Of a stretch of 64,000 nt of DNA, positions 8,709 to 21,387 are shown one piece after another. The notes under the pieces were generated by a model. That model ran no database searches and was not told the DNA's origin. It saw nothing but the letters and a program-made list of their open reading frames with translations. Source of the DNA: Thuidium tamariscinum (lineage: Eukaryota; Streptophyta; Bryopsida; Hypnales; Thuidiaceae); contig OX344751.2 in the NCBI GenBank assembly GCA_947034885.2, positions 12,152,001 through 12,216,000 on the forward strand. Reading direction: 5' to 3'. A program made the translations under genes and the position numbers. Position 1 is the stretch's first letter. Every line of letters starts with the position of its first letter.

Positions 8709-11700
8709 ATGGTAGCCATGGCGGGGAAGACGCAGCTCGCGGTTACGAAGAAACTTGGAAAGGAGTTGCTGGAGTCACGAGCTCACATCAACAACGCACC
8801 ACTCCTCCTGGCCACTCTCGATTCGTCTTTGAAGCACTCGCAGGTTTTGATCGAGGCGCTCCTCTCTCTGGAAGCATTTTTCGTTCCATTGGTGAAGTCA
8901 GGGGATTTTACTCCTGCGGCTCAGAGGACTGCCAGCGAGGCGTTGCAGAACCGGGATGGCGATGTTGAGAAGGAGGACGACGAGATGGCCAAGGCGGATG
9001 CTATTTACAAGAAGTGGGTCTGGGATCGGTACCGGGAGTTTCTTAATACTTTGTTGCGCTGCGTGGCTCGCCACAACCTAATGCCCGAAGTGCAGGTATT
9101 GCTTTCCAGAGATTCATGCTCTTCTGCCCGAGGGACACCTAATAGCAATCGCCGCTTTTACCATTGAGCTTAGCTCCTGCTGGTCAATTTATTTTCCATT
9201 TCTTTTATTGAGATTCTTGTTGGTGAATGGAAGAGGATTCCAACGTACCTAGCATGCGTTGTTTGGATGCCGGAAGCAAAAGTTACGAGGTTTCAAAGTT
9301 TTATTGGTAGATTTCAAAAATTTCTGCTTCTAGAATTGGTTTTCATTGATGAATGGGATTCGCAGTAGCGGAACAGTTGGCGCTTCTGGTTCCCCTGGTG
9401 ACCTGCCTTGATTTGTTCGTTAGGATGATATGTTTACTTAATGCACTTTGATGCACTTATTTTTTCTTTTTAGTAAATCAGTCCCCTGACAAACTTCACA
9501 CGCTAATTACATCCTGTTGGGCTACAATTGGCAGAATGCCGCTTTACATGCTATAATGGAGCTAGTGCGGGTTGAAGTGCGGGGAGAGTTCAATAATCAG
9601 CTGTATTTGAAGTTGTGCTCGACACTCGTGAGTACTTTAGTCTCCACGCTTGCATTGGCAAATGAGAACTGCAATCATAAATTCTGTGCTGTGTCATAAT
9701 GGTGTTAGAGTAGGTTTTCGAATCTTTGTCGATTTATTCTTGGAGGGTTGGTATTCGTCATCTTCGTGGAGTTGTTTTGACAATCTCAAATTCTGAAACT
9801 TTTCATTGTATGGAACAGTTAGTCTCTGGAAAAGTGGGTGTTGATCAGAGTTGCTTAGGGTTTAAGAATTGCAGTGAACGTTAGGTAAGACGTCTGAGGG
9901 TTATGTTCTTGCAGGTCTGTTCGAAAGCCTTCAACAGTGATCTTCTTTCGGTTGTTGTATCACGTTATTTCAAGTACTTAGACGTATGGTGAGCTTATGA
10001 AACACTCTCTTGTCCAGTTCAGAAATCCTGTTGTCTGAAAATTCCAAAGTGATGTTTTGAGTCCAGCCCTCAGTTGCCTGAAAGCATACGCCGGCATTTT
10101 AATTTAGTCTCACGATCATTTTTGTTATTATGCTCTTGTTGATTTGTGTTCCAATTGTTCGCTTAAGAGTGTTAGTCTGTTCAAAAGTGTTGGTGTCACT
10201 GAGTTGCGTTCGGTGCTCTGTTCGTGCAGTTACTACACTTATTCTAACATGGAGAAGATAGCTGTGAAAAAACTTTCGAGAAAATTAGCAGGTCAGCTTC
10301 TATTTGAGATAATAATGTAAGTATACTGCTTGAGATTATGACCAATCTTGCCATCAGCGAGCAGTCTGCTTAAGTATTGACTGTCCAAAGCTGATTCCTG
10401 AGTGTTCTGATTCGTGCAGGGTCTGAAACCATCTCTAGTGACGATGAAGATGACACTAGTCGTGAATTTACCAAGTAATATTCCCTCTACTTATTTTCTT
10501 TCACTCGTCTTTGGTTCAATTTGAAAGCATTGCTATTTTTAAATATATTTCTAGGGTAAAGCAGCTCAAGTTTCCAATCCATATTTGAGAGCGTTCCTGG
10601 AGGGAACCTTTGCTGAGCTATTTCTGCAGATGCTTGGTCTTTAATGATGCCTATTTTGGTCTTATTCCAGCGTACACAGCATGGTTCGTAATATGCACGA
10701 CGTTTTGATGAATTTACCACCACAACTGTCCCAAGAGGATAGCCCAACGAAACCTGAGGTTTGGAGTTTATCTTCAGGTTGGTGCTTGTAAATTGATGGC
10801 ATTTTTACGTTGTTTGACTTTTGGTGGATGTTTCGAGGATATGTGTCTTTCTGGAAGGAGAAAGTTCAATGATCTAATTGAGGGATACATATTTGTGTTA
10901 ATCGATGCCCGTGTAAAGGAAAATGAAGGATCTTTCACCTGAACTGGGTTGGACGTTGATTACTTCCTTTTGCAGCTTCAGAAGGTGGGATCATTGCTTC
11001 AGAAAAGGAAGAACCAGGTGAAAGCTTTCAGGTGGGTGTCTCTTTAACGCTGTCGATTTAGAAAACAAACGAGTGGATGTGCAGGTTTGTCTGTAGCAAC
11101 TCGATGACGTCCCAGAATTTTAATATTAATTGTCATAAGGCGTCAATTGTGCAGTTTTATAACGACAGGAAGTGGCAGCGGAAGCGAGTGAATAAAGCAT
11201 GGCTGGCCTTTTTGCGTCTTCCCTTGCCATTTGATGTCTACAAAAAGGTGAGGGCTTCTTTTTTCAGTAGCTTGCTTAAGTTTGTTTGAGGACTGTCACT
11301 GCCAATCTTGTCAGATTGACTCTCTTAAGGTTTTGATGTTTTGTTTTCAATAGTCTATGTCAATATATATGAAGCTGGTTGTGGTTACACTCAGTATTCT
11401 GTGTTGTCATCACGTTCAGGATTAGAATAAGTCTGCCGCTCCCACAACCGTCTTAATCGTGACCCTATTTCTGATAGGAAGAGATTGAATGCCTAAAGTT
11501 TTTTCAGACACCTAACTTGGACGTTCGTTTGTCATTTGAAAACACTTGACGTAACTCTGCAGGTTTTGGCTCAGCTGCACAAGCGTGTGATCCCCTTTCT
11601 TTCAAACCCAATGCTTCTTAGGTAACGTGTCTATCTTTATGTATTTTTTTGGACATTGTTGGTTCAAGTGTACATCCTTTTTAGCTGATTTCCTATTTAG

Positions 11701-13712
11701 TTGAAGTCTTCACTGTGTGGTAATTGTAGATCTCCTGTATTACTTTTGCTCCACTATGTTGGATCTCCATAGTTTTGCAATGCTGTGTGACCATCAACTC
11801 TTGTGATGTCTGATTGATGTTCGAATGATGTTTGCAGTGACTTTTTGACAAACTCTTACAATGTGGGAGGCCTTATAAGTGTGATGGCTCTCAATGGGCT
11901 CTTCATTCTCATAACAAGTCATGGCTTAGAATATCCTGATTTTTACAACAAACTCTATGCTCTGCTTGAGCCATCCATATTCGTCGCCAAGCATCGAGCT
12001 CGTTTTTTTGAGGTGCGATGCCCTTCATATTCCCACTTACTATTTATTATGGGCCTGCCGAAGTGATGTCCAACGACGCAACTCTATGTGTCTGATTACA
12101 GAGTTAAGATTTGCTTCAGACGTGTTGAACGTAAGATCGACAGGTTATCTTTCTCATGTGAGTAACGACTCGTGGCTGGTGTCTTCCAGTTGACCGAAAC
12201 TTGTTTAAAATCAACTCATCTTCCCGCTTACTTGGCGGCTGCATTTGCGAAGAAGCTTGGTCGACTAGCACTCTCTGCTCCACCATCCGGTGCTCTTATA
12301 GTAATAGCTATGATCCACAATCTTTTGAGACGGCATCCCTCAATCAATCATCTTGTACATCGGGTGAGCCATGCATTCGGAACGGCTTAATTTCATGAGA
12401 TTTTTTTTGTGCTGCACTCTCCCGGAGTCCTAGAGTGCCTCTGTCGATGTCACTCACTTTGGCGTCTGGGATTTTAGTATCCTAATCTTGAGGAGTTTTA
12501 TGAATTCTAACAGTAAGTGATCAATGGGCAAGTGTCTTGTCTCTTTCACTGACTGGGTATTTGCTCTTCTAGGATGCTACTCCCATTTCCACTTCGGAGG
12601 CAAAGCGTGGTGCTGATCCGTTTTTAGCCTTTGAAGCTGACACTGCTAAGTGCAATGCTCTGGGTTAGTGCATATTTTTGCTTCGCTTGTTATGTGGTTG
12701 GCATGTGTTTCAAATTGTCATGCTATTTTTTTCTGAATGTGCTCGAAAATCTCTGCGGAACTGATATTCTCCTGTGTCGTTGACAGAAAGTTCCTTGTGG
12801 GAGATTGAGACTTTGCGAAATCACTATTGTCCGGCTGTTTCCAGGTAAATCGCCGTGTTCTCTTTTCATGTGGTATCAGTAGTCTTGTTTTGTGTGTTTT
12901 CATATCTCCAGTCTCAAGCATATCGCCATCAAAGCTCTTGTGCGAGCAGCAGAAGATTCCTTGAATATGTAATACTCCAGTTTTTCTGAGGCCTTTTATT
13001 CCTGAAAATGTAGATTTATACACTTCGTTCGATATACAGAGAATCTGATTTTTAACTTCGTAAGGTAAATGTATGAATCTGCATTGCAGGTTTGTCGCAT
13101 CGTTGGAAACTGATTTGACTGTAAGAGCGAAGACTACAGAAGTTGGTATATCAGACTTCAGCTCAGGATCGTACACAACAATTTTCACAGAGGAAGTAAG
13201 GGACCCTTTTTTTCCTAGTTTGGCCGTTCCTGTTGTGCCGAAACACGGATATTTATTAGAGTTTGACAATTCCAGTTTCTTAAAGTTCTTAAGGTCTTCA
13301 ATTCGCATTTACGTTCGTTGAACTATCTAGAATATTAACGGTCCTTTCTTTTTTAATTATTCAGGTGTCAAAGAGACTGAAGGCGGTGCCATTGGCGTTT
13401 TATCAATCAATACCGCGCTCTCTATTCTCTGAGAAGACCGAGGACTTCGTTGGTTGGAGGTTTCTGAATAGCCCCATTGCAGTACAGCATACTGAGGAGA
13501 AGCTGCTAAGCAAGAGCTCATCTGTTGAGCTTGATAAAGCATCAGGTCAAGTTTCGATTTCCAAAAGTAGTAGTGATATCGATACTGTGTCCAGGGAAGA
13601 TAGCGTTGTGTCTCTTCAGAAAAAGAAGAGGCAATCCAAAGGTGGCAGTGGAATCGGGATTGTGTCCGAAGTGGATAAAACTCTCCCGCTTTCCAAGAAA
13701 AAGAAGAAGTAA
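8709..13712 (+). CDS. NOC4: Nucleolar complex protein 4 (NOC4), ribosome biogenesis
   Basis: Sixteen exons: 8709-9095, 9535-9627, 9915-9988, 10230-10291, 10420-10474, 10671-10777, 10976-11031, 11155-11247, 11563-11621, 11838-12012, 12190-12363, 12573-12663, 12787-12844, 12912-12968, 13090-13195, 13365-13712. Phases agree throughout, giving 664 residues, somewhat longer than human NOC4L. NOC4 works with NOP14 in the nucleolus in maturation and export of the 40S pre-subunit (family knowledge). The diagnostic part is the CBF/Mak21-type domain, roughly residues 279-445: WLAFLRLPLP, the LISVMALNGLFILI region and GALIVIAMIHNLLRRHPS. The conserved end (SLFSEKTEDFVGWRF) is followed by a Ser/Lys-rich tail ending in five Lys, a likely nucleolar signal. 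The first ATG is 8709; the ATG at 8718 (GCCATGG) has the better context and would remove three residues. Confidence 0.93.
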
Positions 13713-14374
13713 CTTGGTGAAGATTCCTTGCATTATTCTGTATATTATAAATTTGTTTTGAAGTTTTTGAAATCAAGTCTAGGGTTGAATTAAAGCAATT
13801 CTATACAGGGTTATAAAGGAAAGATTAGTCTCTTGCATTATCTTTTGGAAAAAACATTTTTGATAACTGGGGCACTGTTTTAGAAATGTGAAAAATATTG
13901 AAATAATTATAGGGCTATGTGTGACTTGTACTTTAATGTGACTCCAAAATTTAGCAGTATGACAACATCGTCAGTCCAATCGGCATATGGGCCCTCCAAA
14001 TTTATTTGTAACTTTTGACTGGTATTTAATTAGAACTTGAAATATGTATCATTGGAAGTGCATACAAAAGCACATTGAGTACATGGCACCCAAGAGATCT
14101 CTAATTTAGACATTTGACAATGATAATAAACCATTTCAAAGAATATCCAATTTTCTAAAACTGTAGTTAGATGACAAATTATAGAGGCCTTGGCAAGTTT
14201 TAGTTACTCAAAGTCAAATTTTGCAAATGGCAATTGCCAAACTAATTATGTAATGATAATTGGAGAAGGTGGAGTTAGATTGTCATTAATCTAACCAAAC
14301 AATTCCCTATCTCAACTCCAAAACAAATATTCAAATGCAATTCAATGAAAATGGTAGTTCAATAATTTAGATAT
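13713..14374. other. AT-rich spacer downstream of NOC4
   Basis: This contains the NOC4 3' flank. I see no gene or recognisable element. Base composition falls sharply compared with the coding exon. Confidence 0.5.
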
Positions 14375-14635
14375 TTGAGTTATTCATAAAGTCCCCTTCA
14401 CTTTGGGTATGATTTTTTTTGAAGTTGAGAAACAACTATAGTTGAAGTGTCAAACTTTTTTGCAAGATACTTATGTCACATGACTTCAAAAGTGGGGATC
14501 AAACTTTTTTAGGCACCATTTTGATGGAAAAATAAGTTTCATACTCATTTTTATTTTAACTTTTTTAACTCAACTAACTTTTTCACAAAACTCATGGGTT
14601 TAACCTCAGTTTAGGGTACTTTACAAATAACTCAA
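14375..14635 (+). mobile_element. MITE, copy 1 of a 262-bp family
   Basis: 261 bp with terminal inverted repeats TTGAGTTATTYGTAAAGT. Two further copies lie at 44768-45031 (inverted) and 61278-61539 (same orientation). All three share colinear internal sequence, for example CACCATTTTGATGGAAAAAT. No coding capacity. A clear target duplication is not seen at this copy. Confidence 0.85.
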
Positions 14636-15404
14636 TTGACTAAAAGAAATTGTTGCATTGGTTGAATAAGCTATGTGTGTTGTGTATTCTACTCTTTGTA
14701 TATGAAATTTGAACTTGAAAATATGTCGTACAACTCCAATATGTAAATTAAGCACATCATTCTAATCAACAAACATTTCAAGTGCAAGGTCATTAACATG
14801 TAACAATGATTCATGTTGCAACTTATAATTTTTCTACAATAGTTAATGCAATTCCATGCACTCAAATGCTCCAAAAATAATCATGTGAACAAACATCATT
14901 TGTATATTTGCTAAATTGTGGATATTTTAAATTCTATTATGGTCGATTTCCTTCAATTTTTGTGTACAACAATCTGAAATGATGTATACCAACACAAAAA
15001 GGCACCAACAATTTTTGGGGGACTCAAAGAAAAAATTGACAAACTTCAAAGTGTTTCCAAATATTTGTCACAAAACTGGGTTCTAGGCAAGGGACCTGAT
15101 TCCTCCGACCCTTAGCAACGCGCGGGATCGGGATCTGAATCTCTAGATCTACCATTCTCGTAGATGCGCGGTCGCAGACGACGTATCCGACTCATGATGT
15201 TTAAGGAAATGTCTCATAGCCGTAGATCTCTGACCTTTCCGTTGTCGCCGCATCGACGTTCCATCAAGGTAGCGCGTGCCTGAAATCTAGATCTACCATA
15301 GATACCAAGAACCCGCGGTTGTGGCTTTTGTTTTTGTATCTCGCAGCTGCTTCTCGTTCCAGGAGACAGAGGTCGTGAGCGTCGAAGGGGGGCAGGCCGG
15401 AGCT
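14636..15404. promoter_or_regulatory. Spacer and presumed MCU promoter/5' UTR
   Basis: The sequence is AT-rich until about 15090, then GC rises towards the MCU start, as expected for a promoter and 5' UTR. The motif TCTAGATCTACCAT occurs twice (about 15141 and 15288). No TATA box is convincing, and the transcription start is unknown. Confidence 0.4.
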
Positions 15405-17069
15405 ATGGCCGCCTGCCGTCGAGTAATCCAAGGCTTGCGCCACGCGCAGTTGTTTCTGGTAAGAACAACGATAAGTGCAACAGGTTTAGTGCAGCGCAAC
15501 AACAGTGCTGGCGGAGCATTTGGATTTGGTTTTGCAGGAGTGGAAACAGAGTTGGGAACATCGTCTTCGTCTTCTTCTTCTTCTTCTTGGTGTTGGCAAG
15601 AGGAGCGATGGTCGTCGTGGCGTCATTTGGTGCCGAGGAGAGAGCTGCACGGGACGGCGTGGAGGGCGGATGGAGAAGAGGAGGAGAAGCGAAGCGGAGG
15701 AGGTGGTGGGGTGAAGGAGGCAATGTACAAAGTGGCGAATGAGGAGGCGCGCAATCTCGTACAACAGGTGCACTGCGCGTCGCTCAAGAAGCGGCTACGG
15801 AATGATCCGCGCGAAACCATCGGCTACGAGGAGCTGCTACATATTTGTCGCACGGTGGGGATGGCCTCGGATGATGCGGAGGCGGCGAAGATGGCGCACG
15901 TGTTGAATGAGGCGGGGGTGGTGCTCACGTTTCGGGACAAGGTCCATTTGCAGCCGGAGAAGGTCAGTGAAGACTTTCACTTGAGGATTTTGGGAGGTGA
16001 TGTGCATTTTCAGTGCCTGCAAATTCTAAAGCCGGTGGCGCCATTGATTGTCAGGTCATTGCTTATCGGATTCTCTGAATTTTTTATCATTCGATACTGC
16101 TTCATTTTATAGCGAAGTGTGTCGTCGTTCTTATCACAAGACGTCGTCGAGAGCGTTGCCAAGAAAAGGGTTATGTCCTCGTCGAGGAAAGGGTTTATCC
16201 TCCATTCAAGATTCTCAATCTGTAGCAGGGTTTGGTGCACGGGCTGGTATTGCGCGTAATTGGAATGGGAATGCTTACTCTCTCTGTTGATTTGTGAGAG
16301 TGCGATGGTATGGGGCTTACATGAATTCTATTACGTGGAATTCAAAATTTGCTTGACCAAGCAATGAATTCCCACGGATGTTTATATTATAACTTAGGGA
16401 TTCCTTGATGTTTCCGTTCATAAAATGCCACTACCTTTGGTGGCGAAGTTTTTCTTCGTTCTTAGCTCAAGACGATTCTGACAGTGATGCCAAGAAATGC
16501 TTAAGTCTCTTTGAGGAAGGGTTTAACTCCCATTCGAGATTAGTAATCTATAACAGGGTTCGGTGCATGAGATAGTTAACATGTAGGGAAATTGGGGCGG
16601 GACGTGCACTTTTCAGATTGCAGAGCTTGTGGCCAACGTCCTCCCCTTGTCGCTGCTGGGCGAGGACGATCAACGGAGAATGGAGCTGTTAGAAATGACG
16701 AAAGCGAAGGACGAGATTGACAGAAAGGCTCACAGGCAGATGCGCGCTGTCCTGTGGATGGGTTTGTGTGGCCTAACGTTGCAGGTGCTGATCTTCTTCC
16801 GGCTTACATTTTGGGAGCTTTCGTGGGATGTGATGGAGCCCATCGCGTTTTTCGCCACGGCGAGTGGCCTCATCTGCGGTTACACGTACTTCATGTTCAC
16901 GTCCCGGGATCCCACGTACCAAGACTTCATGCAGAGGATTTACCACTCCAGGCAACGGAAGCTGTTTCGGAAGCAGAATTTTGATATCAAGAAGTTCAAA
17001 GAACTGCAAATGCAGTGCGAATCTGGGTGGAAGCCCTTGACCAAGAAGATACTGGAGGACGCTGATTGA
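15405..17069 (+). CDS. MCU: Mitochondrial calcium uniporter (MCU) pore subunit
   Basis: Two exons, 15405-15962 and 16617-17069, joined in phase 0, give 336 residues, a usual MCU length. MCU forms the Ca2+ channel of the inner mitochondrial membrane. The N-terminus is rich in Arg, Ser and hydrophobic residues, consistent with a mitochondrial presequence; runs of Ser, Glu and Gly there look like slippage-prone tracts. The matrix domain follows, then a coiled-coil-like stretch (EMTKAKDEIDRKAH), TM1 (about 229-247), the pore loop WDVMEP with Asp257 and Glu260 of the DIME motif, and TM2 (about 262-281). The basic C-terminal helix ends shortly after FKELQ. Start: the first ATG, in GCTATGG. The lack of MICU-type EF hands is normal for this subunit. 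Confidence 0.93.
16111..16600 (+). repeat. Diverged tandem duplication inside the MCU intron
   Basis: About 160 bp beginning GCGAAGTGTGTCGTCG (16112) are repeated about 330 bp downstream beginning GCGAAGTTTTTCTTCG (about 16442). Shared landmarks in the same order are TTCGTTCTTA, CAAGACG, TGCCAAGAAA, GAGGAAGGGTTTA and CAGGGTTYGGTGCA. Both copies lie within the intron 15963-16616. Confidence 0.6.
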
Positions 17070-18194
17070 AGAGGAAGCCTGAAAATGGGTAATCTTCCTG
17101 TACTGTCCCCATTGATTCTTTCATTTCTCTTATTAGGTCAAATAGTATGACTAGACAGCGTAGGGAGATCACACCGGAGTTTCTGAACTCCAACATGACT
17201 ATGACGAAAACTTTCATTCATTTGGGAGACGAAAGCGAGGTCCTGTTTAGCTTTAGGCTGACAACAGAGACCATTGCATTTGAATCCACCACATTTAAGA
17301 CCCACTGGGTGCTGTTATGCACCCCAAAACATTTGCTGAAATCGAACACACATTGTTGAGTCGCTGCTCTGTGACCACGATGACTCGCATAAAAGTTTGT
17401 GCCATGGACTCGTTCCAGGGGGTTCCGCTTGGGTTTTGTAAGCCGCTTCACTTTGCCTTTTCAGGTTTGTTTTTGAACAGTTCTTTTGGATTATCTCCAG
17501 CTCTTTTTAGTCAACCATTGCTGCATTTCCTCTCTTTTTGAGAAACTCTCTGGAGGTCTGGAATCCATCGTCCTGGAGATGTGGTGGGCCTCCAGCAGGG
17601 AGAGACACTTTACCACGAGGCTTCTTTGAAGCGTCCACGTGTACATTTGGGGTTCCCTCATACGAGCTTGGACACTTGTCATTTGAGATCATCCAGAGGG
17701 GTCTTGCCAGGATAGGGGAACGGCTGCGTGCGTGACTTCAGCCAGTCATTGAGGTGGCGAAAAGACCTCACAGAATGGGAGACTCATAACATTGTATAAG
17801 GTGGCATAAGAGCATCCCCATGCCTGCATGCCAAAGGGCTCCCAAAGGGCTGAAAAATGATAATGTGGTGTGTTTGGCCAAAGGGCTGAAAAAAATTTAG
17901 CCAGCAAACACTTCAAAGTAACAATGGCATTGAATTGGTGTGTGTCTTTCCCATGGCTCACTATACCTTGATTTGCTCAATTATGGCACAATCTCATGGA
18001 ATAATTAGCCATTTGGAGCTTGGAGGCCCAACACTTGGCTTCTTGAAATTGGTCCTTTGGCTTGGGAGATGTGTTTAGTGAGTGAATTCACAATTTAGGC
18101 ATGGGGCATGAAGGACCTTCACTAGTCATCAACCCATGTCAAACTCTACTTGGCGCCCATGCTTGAGGGGTTTGGCATGGGTTGTGCTTCTACC
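17070..18194. other. Spacer downstream of MCU
   Basis: MCU 3' flank, then AT-rich sequence. No coding homology recognised. A short direct echo of CAAAGGGCT occurs around 17831-17888. Confidence 0.45.
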
Positions 18195-19354
18195 TTAACC
18201 CTAAAGGTCAAAGACTATGTCTTCACCAAAAACACACTAAAACTGTCATTTCTATTATAAGTACCAAATTCTCTTAAAAAAACATTTTTTAACACATGTA
18301 ACCATAGGATCTTCTAGTATACTAGTGTCAAAAGATGTGGAAAAATTTCAGAAATTTTCACTGTGTAGATTGCAAGATATTAGCATTTGAATTGACAAAA
18401 TCCCTTTTTTTTCCCTGCAAAAAATTGGGCAATTGCACTTCACAAGGTCACATTTCTATGAAAAAATGCCCAAAATGGTGGTGCTTCTTTGGATTCATTC
18501 TTCATGGCAAGTTGGCTACATGCTCAAAAAAATTTGCATCATTTGGAATTGTACAACATATAGGAAAAAATTAATGAGTAGAAAAAAGTAGAAAGTGATA
18601 CAAAGTACTAAATTGTTAAAATTTTATTATAGAACTAGCGGTTTGTGCTTGCTATGCTATCCAATCATCATTAGAATTTAGAAAATTGATATCATGAAAG
18701 CTCAAATCTCACAAAAGCACTAAATCATAGAAGCGCAAAGAAGTGTTAAGCCAAGAAAACCAATGGATTTGCTACCTCTATTATATCTTCTTGTGGATCC
18801 TCTTTAATATCACCTTCATTGCAACAACTACATTATTTTTATAATATCACTCTTTATAAAAAGTGATATTACAAAAGTGATTGCAAATTGCTACTCCTTT
18901 TCTGTAATATCACATTGTGTGACAATAAGATTGTCATGTATTCATGATTGAAAACATTCTTATAAAATACTTAAATTAATTATTTTAAGGACTTATTGAA
19001 ATCAATATCATACATTCTATTCAAATGTATAAATTTTTTATTAATATGTAATACAATGAATGCATAGCATACCAAGCACCAGCCCCTAGTATTAATGGTA
19101 GCATTTGTGATATTAGAGAGGGAGTTATGATTTTAGTAGTATGATGATAAAAAAAAGGCCAATTCCAATGGTTGTAATGTTGTGACAAACAATCAAGCAT
19201 CCAAAATTTTAATTTTTTTTCAAAAATATTTAAAATTGAATAAAGTAAAGGCTTCCAAGATTTATTTTAGAGTAGAGAATCCATAACTACCTACAAACTA
19301 AATCTCTTCATAACTTTCATCTCATAAATCAAAATGGAATGATTCAAAGCTTTC

Positions 19355-19422
<68 letters not shown>

Positions 19423-19592
19423 TTTAGAAAACCAATTTCAAATTATTAATTTTTTTTTAATTTATAAGAAATTTTTGGGTTGCCCGCCGACCAATGAAAA
19501 CTACATATCATGCAATAACTTTTTGACCATGTAGTGAGCTGCCCAAAATTGTTGTGTTGCCAAAAAACGTAGTTTGGTCCTTTAGGGGTTAA
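18195..19592. mobile_element. TTAA-bounded element, piggyBac-like ends
   Basis: 1398 bp between TTAA sites. The left end reads TTAACCCTAAAGGTCAAA; the right end, reverse-complemented, reads TTAACCCCTAAAGGACCAAA. The pair is an imperfect terminal inverted repeat. The right end closely matches the perfect repeat of the 41748-42677 element. Both elements also carry a subterminal GGCGGGCA motif. TTAA duplication plus CCC-starting ends is the hallmark of the piggyBac superfamily. No transposase ORF is present, so any copy would be non-autonomous. It contains the AT microsatellite. Confidence 0.55.
19358..19419. repeat. (AT)31 microsatellite
   Basis: An uninterrupted run of 62 alternating A/T bases, from ATAT at 19358 to TAT before the G at 19420. 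It is a self-complementary tract, prone to cruciform extrusion and length change. Confidence 0.97.
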
Positions 19593-20517
19593 GTTATAGA
19601 ATTCTCAAATTTTGATATGAAATGAAGGGAATTAGGGGGATTTTAGATGGGAATAGGACAAAAAGTAAGTTATAGAATTGAGTAGGTCTACAATAGAGGT
19701 ACCCATTACTAACACATACCCCATCAACAATATATAGGGTCCTTTTTTTTCAACCAAGATTGGAATGAATTTCCATTTTTTTCTTGGAATGTGTGCCTTT
19801 GTACTTTTTCAAGGTTTGGACCAATAAATTAATGACACATAAGTGAGTAGTTGAGCACAAACATAGGAAGTAATTAGCAAAATAGTAATTCTTGAATGAT
19901 TGGAATTGGATGACTCTAGATGTCAGTCATGTCTCAAGTCCAACTTTTTGCCTTTCAAAATTCATAGTAATTTCAATTCAAGAGATAAAATGCCCAAATT
20001 TTTTGCAGTCCCCACTATTTCTATCAATACATCTCTAAAAAATATTTGCTTTGGATCATGTCCAAATGTGCTTCTTTTATCGATTGTGAGTATCTTTACT
20101 ACACTTGATGGAATTAATTGCAGACAGTTGTGGGCTCGTCTTATTTAATTTAGTTTGACCCATAGCAAGCATGAGTAAGGTAGCTAATTATTTCCAATTA
20201 CTTAAGCAATTACGCATAATTAGAGTGCAATTTCTTTTATTGCAAATTTTTTTCCACGTATAGAAATAGAGTTTAGAAGGATAGCATATCTTTTTAGAAT
20301 TTTATTACACAAGACATAATTACTGTGAATTTTTTAATAGAAGATTCTTTTTGACCTATTATGGTAATATAGACCTTTCTATTTCTGATTATAGGCTAAT
20401 TGCAAAATCGACCAAGGGCTGATTGCATTTATGAGAGCCTTCCAACCAATCCTAATGTGCCACAATTGCTCCGGGAGTTGCACCATAACTTCATTGAAAG
20501 AAAGGAGACTATAAGCT
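19593..20517. other. AT-rich spacer
   Basis: No gene or repeat that I can name. The longest open frame (19900-20148) has AT-driven composition and no recognisable domain. Confidence 0.4.
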
Positions 20518-20907
20518 TACAGTGGAAATACCCAAAAACGTCCAAATAAGAAATTCAGCATAGTTGGAGGCAACATTTTCTAAAAATGACATTTTTCTAG
20601 TATTAGCGAGTGAAAATCATGAATATTAAAAAAAATTAGATTTTTTGGACATAGTATGTAATTTCTACAAATTTTCAAAGTGTTGGCTCCCTAGACCTGT
20701 CAAACCTTCTTGTAGGTGCCCCCAAAACTGAACCCTACGAAAATCAACACTCAACCAACCAAATTTCTCTATGTATCCTTGAGTTGTGTCAGCAAATTAC
20801 AATCATACATGTGGCGAACACATTAAGGGAAGTCTATTTGACACATTTGGGTGAATCTGCAGTCCATTGCAAGGAACACGTGCGGGAATGGGTGTTTTGC
20901 CCTTAGA
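20518..20907 (+). repeat. Dispersed 390-bp repeat, copy 1
   Basis: Colinear with 37504-37893 in the same orientation, with many shared blocks (for example TTTTTCTAGTATTAGCGAGT and CCCAAAACTGAACCCT). The family starts TACAGTGGAAACACCC and ends GGGTGTTTCTCCC, so a short inverted repeat, GAAACACCCA, lies near both ends (weaker in this copy). That suggests a small TIR element. No ORF is shared between copies. Confidence 0.75.
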
Positions 20908-21140
20908 TTAGAAATGGGCGGGTTGATCGGAAATGGGTTGGCTACCTTAATTGAGTACTTGAGAATTGAATGATGGGTCGCCTGGCTGGTATGCGAGTCC
21001 TTGGGTTCTCTTGGCAAATCCAAATGGGATGCACCTCCGCAGCACCTCATGAGGGAAGAGGGCAGCAACGTCCTCCTTAGTCTGCAAGTTGGTGTCAGAT
21101 GACCAGGGTTGGGTGTTCTATCGATGGCCTGCACTACATA

Positions 21141-21367
21141 GGTAAGGGAGAGGCACCCAATGGCATCCCTGTACCCAATGCCGTCCGTTTCTACAACGCA
21201 CAATGATTTCAGGCTATAAATGTAGGTAGGCAGTACATGGCTTATTGCTTTTGACCTAAAACAATAAGCAGTCTACAATCCCGCTACATTTCTGTTCTAG
21301 AATGAATGACTGGTGTAGAAACGGACAGCATTGGGTACAAGGACGCCATTGGGTGCCTCTGCCTTAG
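21141..21367. repeat. Foldback element with 54-bp outer arms
   Basis: Sequence 21142-21197 (AAGGGAGAGGCACCCAATGG onward) is repeated inverted at 21312-21366, with about 90% match by eye. The central part also pairs partially (AATGTAG and CTTATTG blocks), leaving a small apical loop near TTTTGACCTAAAA. This gives a hairpin of about 227 bp. The overlapping open frame 20823-21203 is probably accidental. It is a MITE or hairpin-RNA candidate. Confidence 0.7.
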
Positions 21368-21387
21368 AATCACTTGTAACCAATCAT

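Noticed and set aside
15403..16022. Minus-strand open frames across MCU exon 1
   Set aside because: They are rich in Pro/Arg/Ser from the complement of GC-rich MCU codons and have no domain. The plus strand gives a full MCU.
20823..21203. 126-codon minus-strand open frame in the gene-free tract
   Set aside because: It overlaps one arm of the 21141-21367 foldback, has no recognisable domain, and its composition follows the hairpin sequence.
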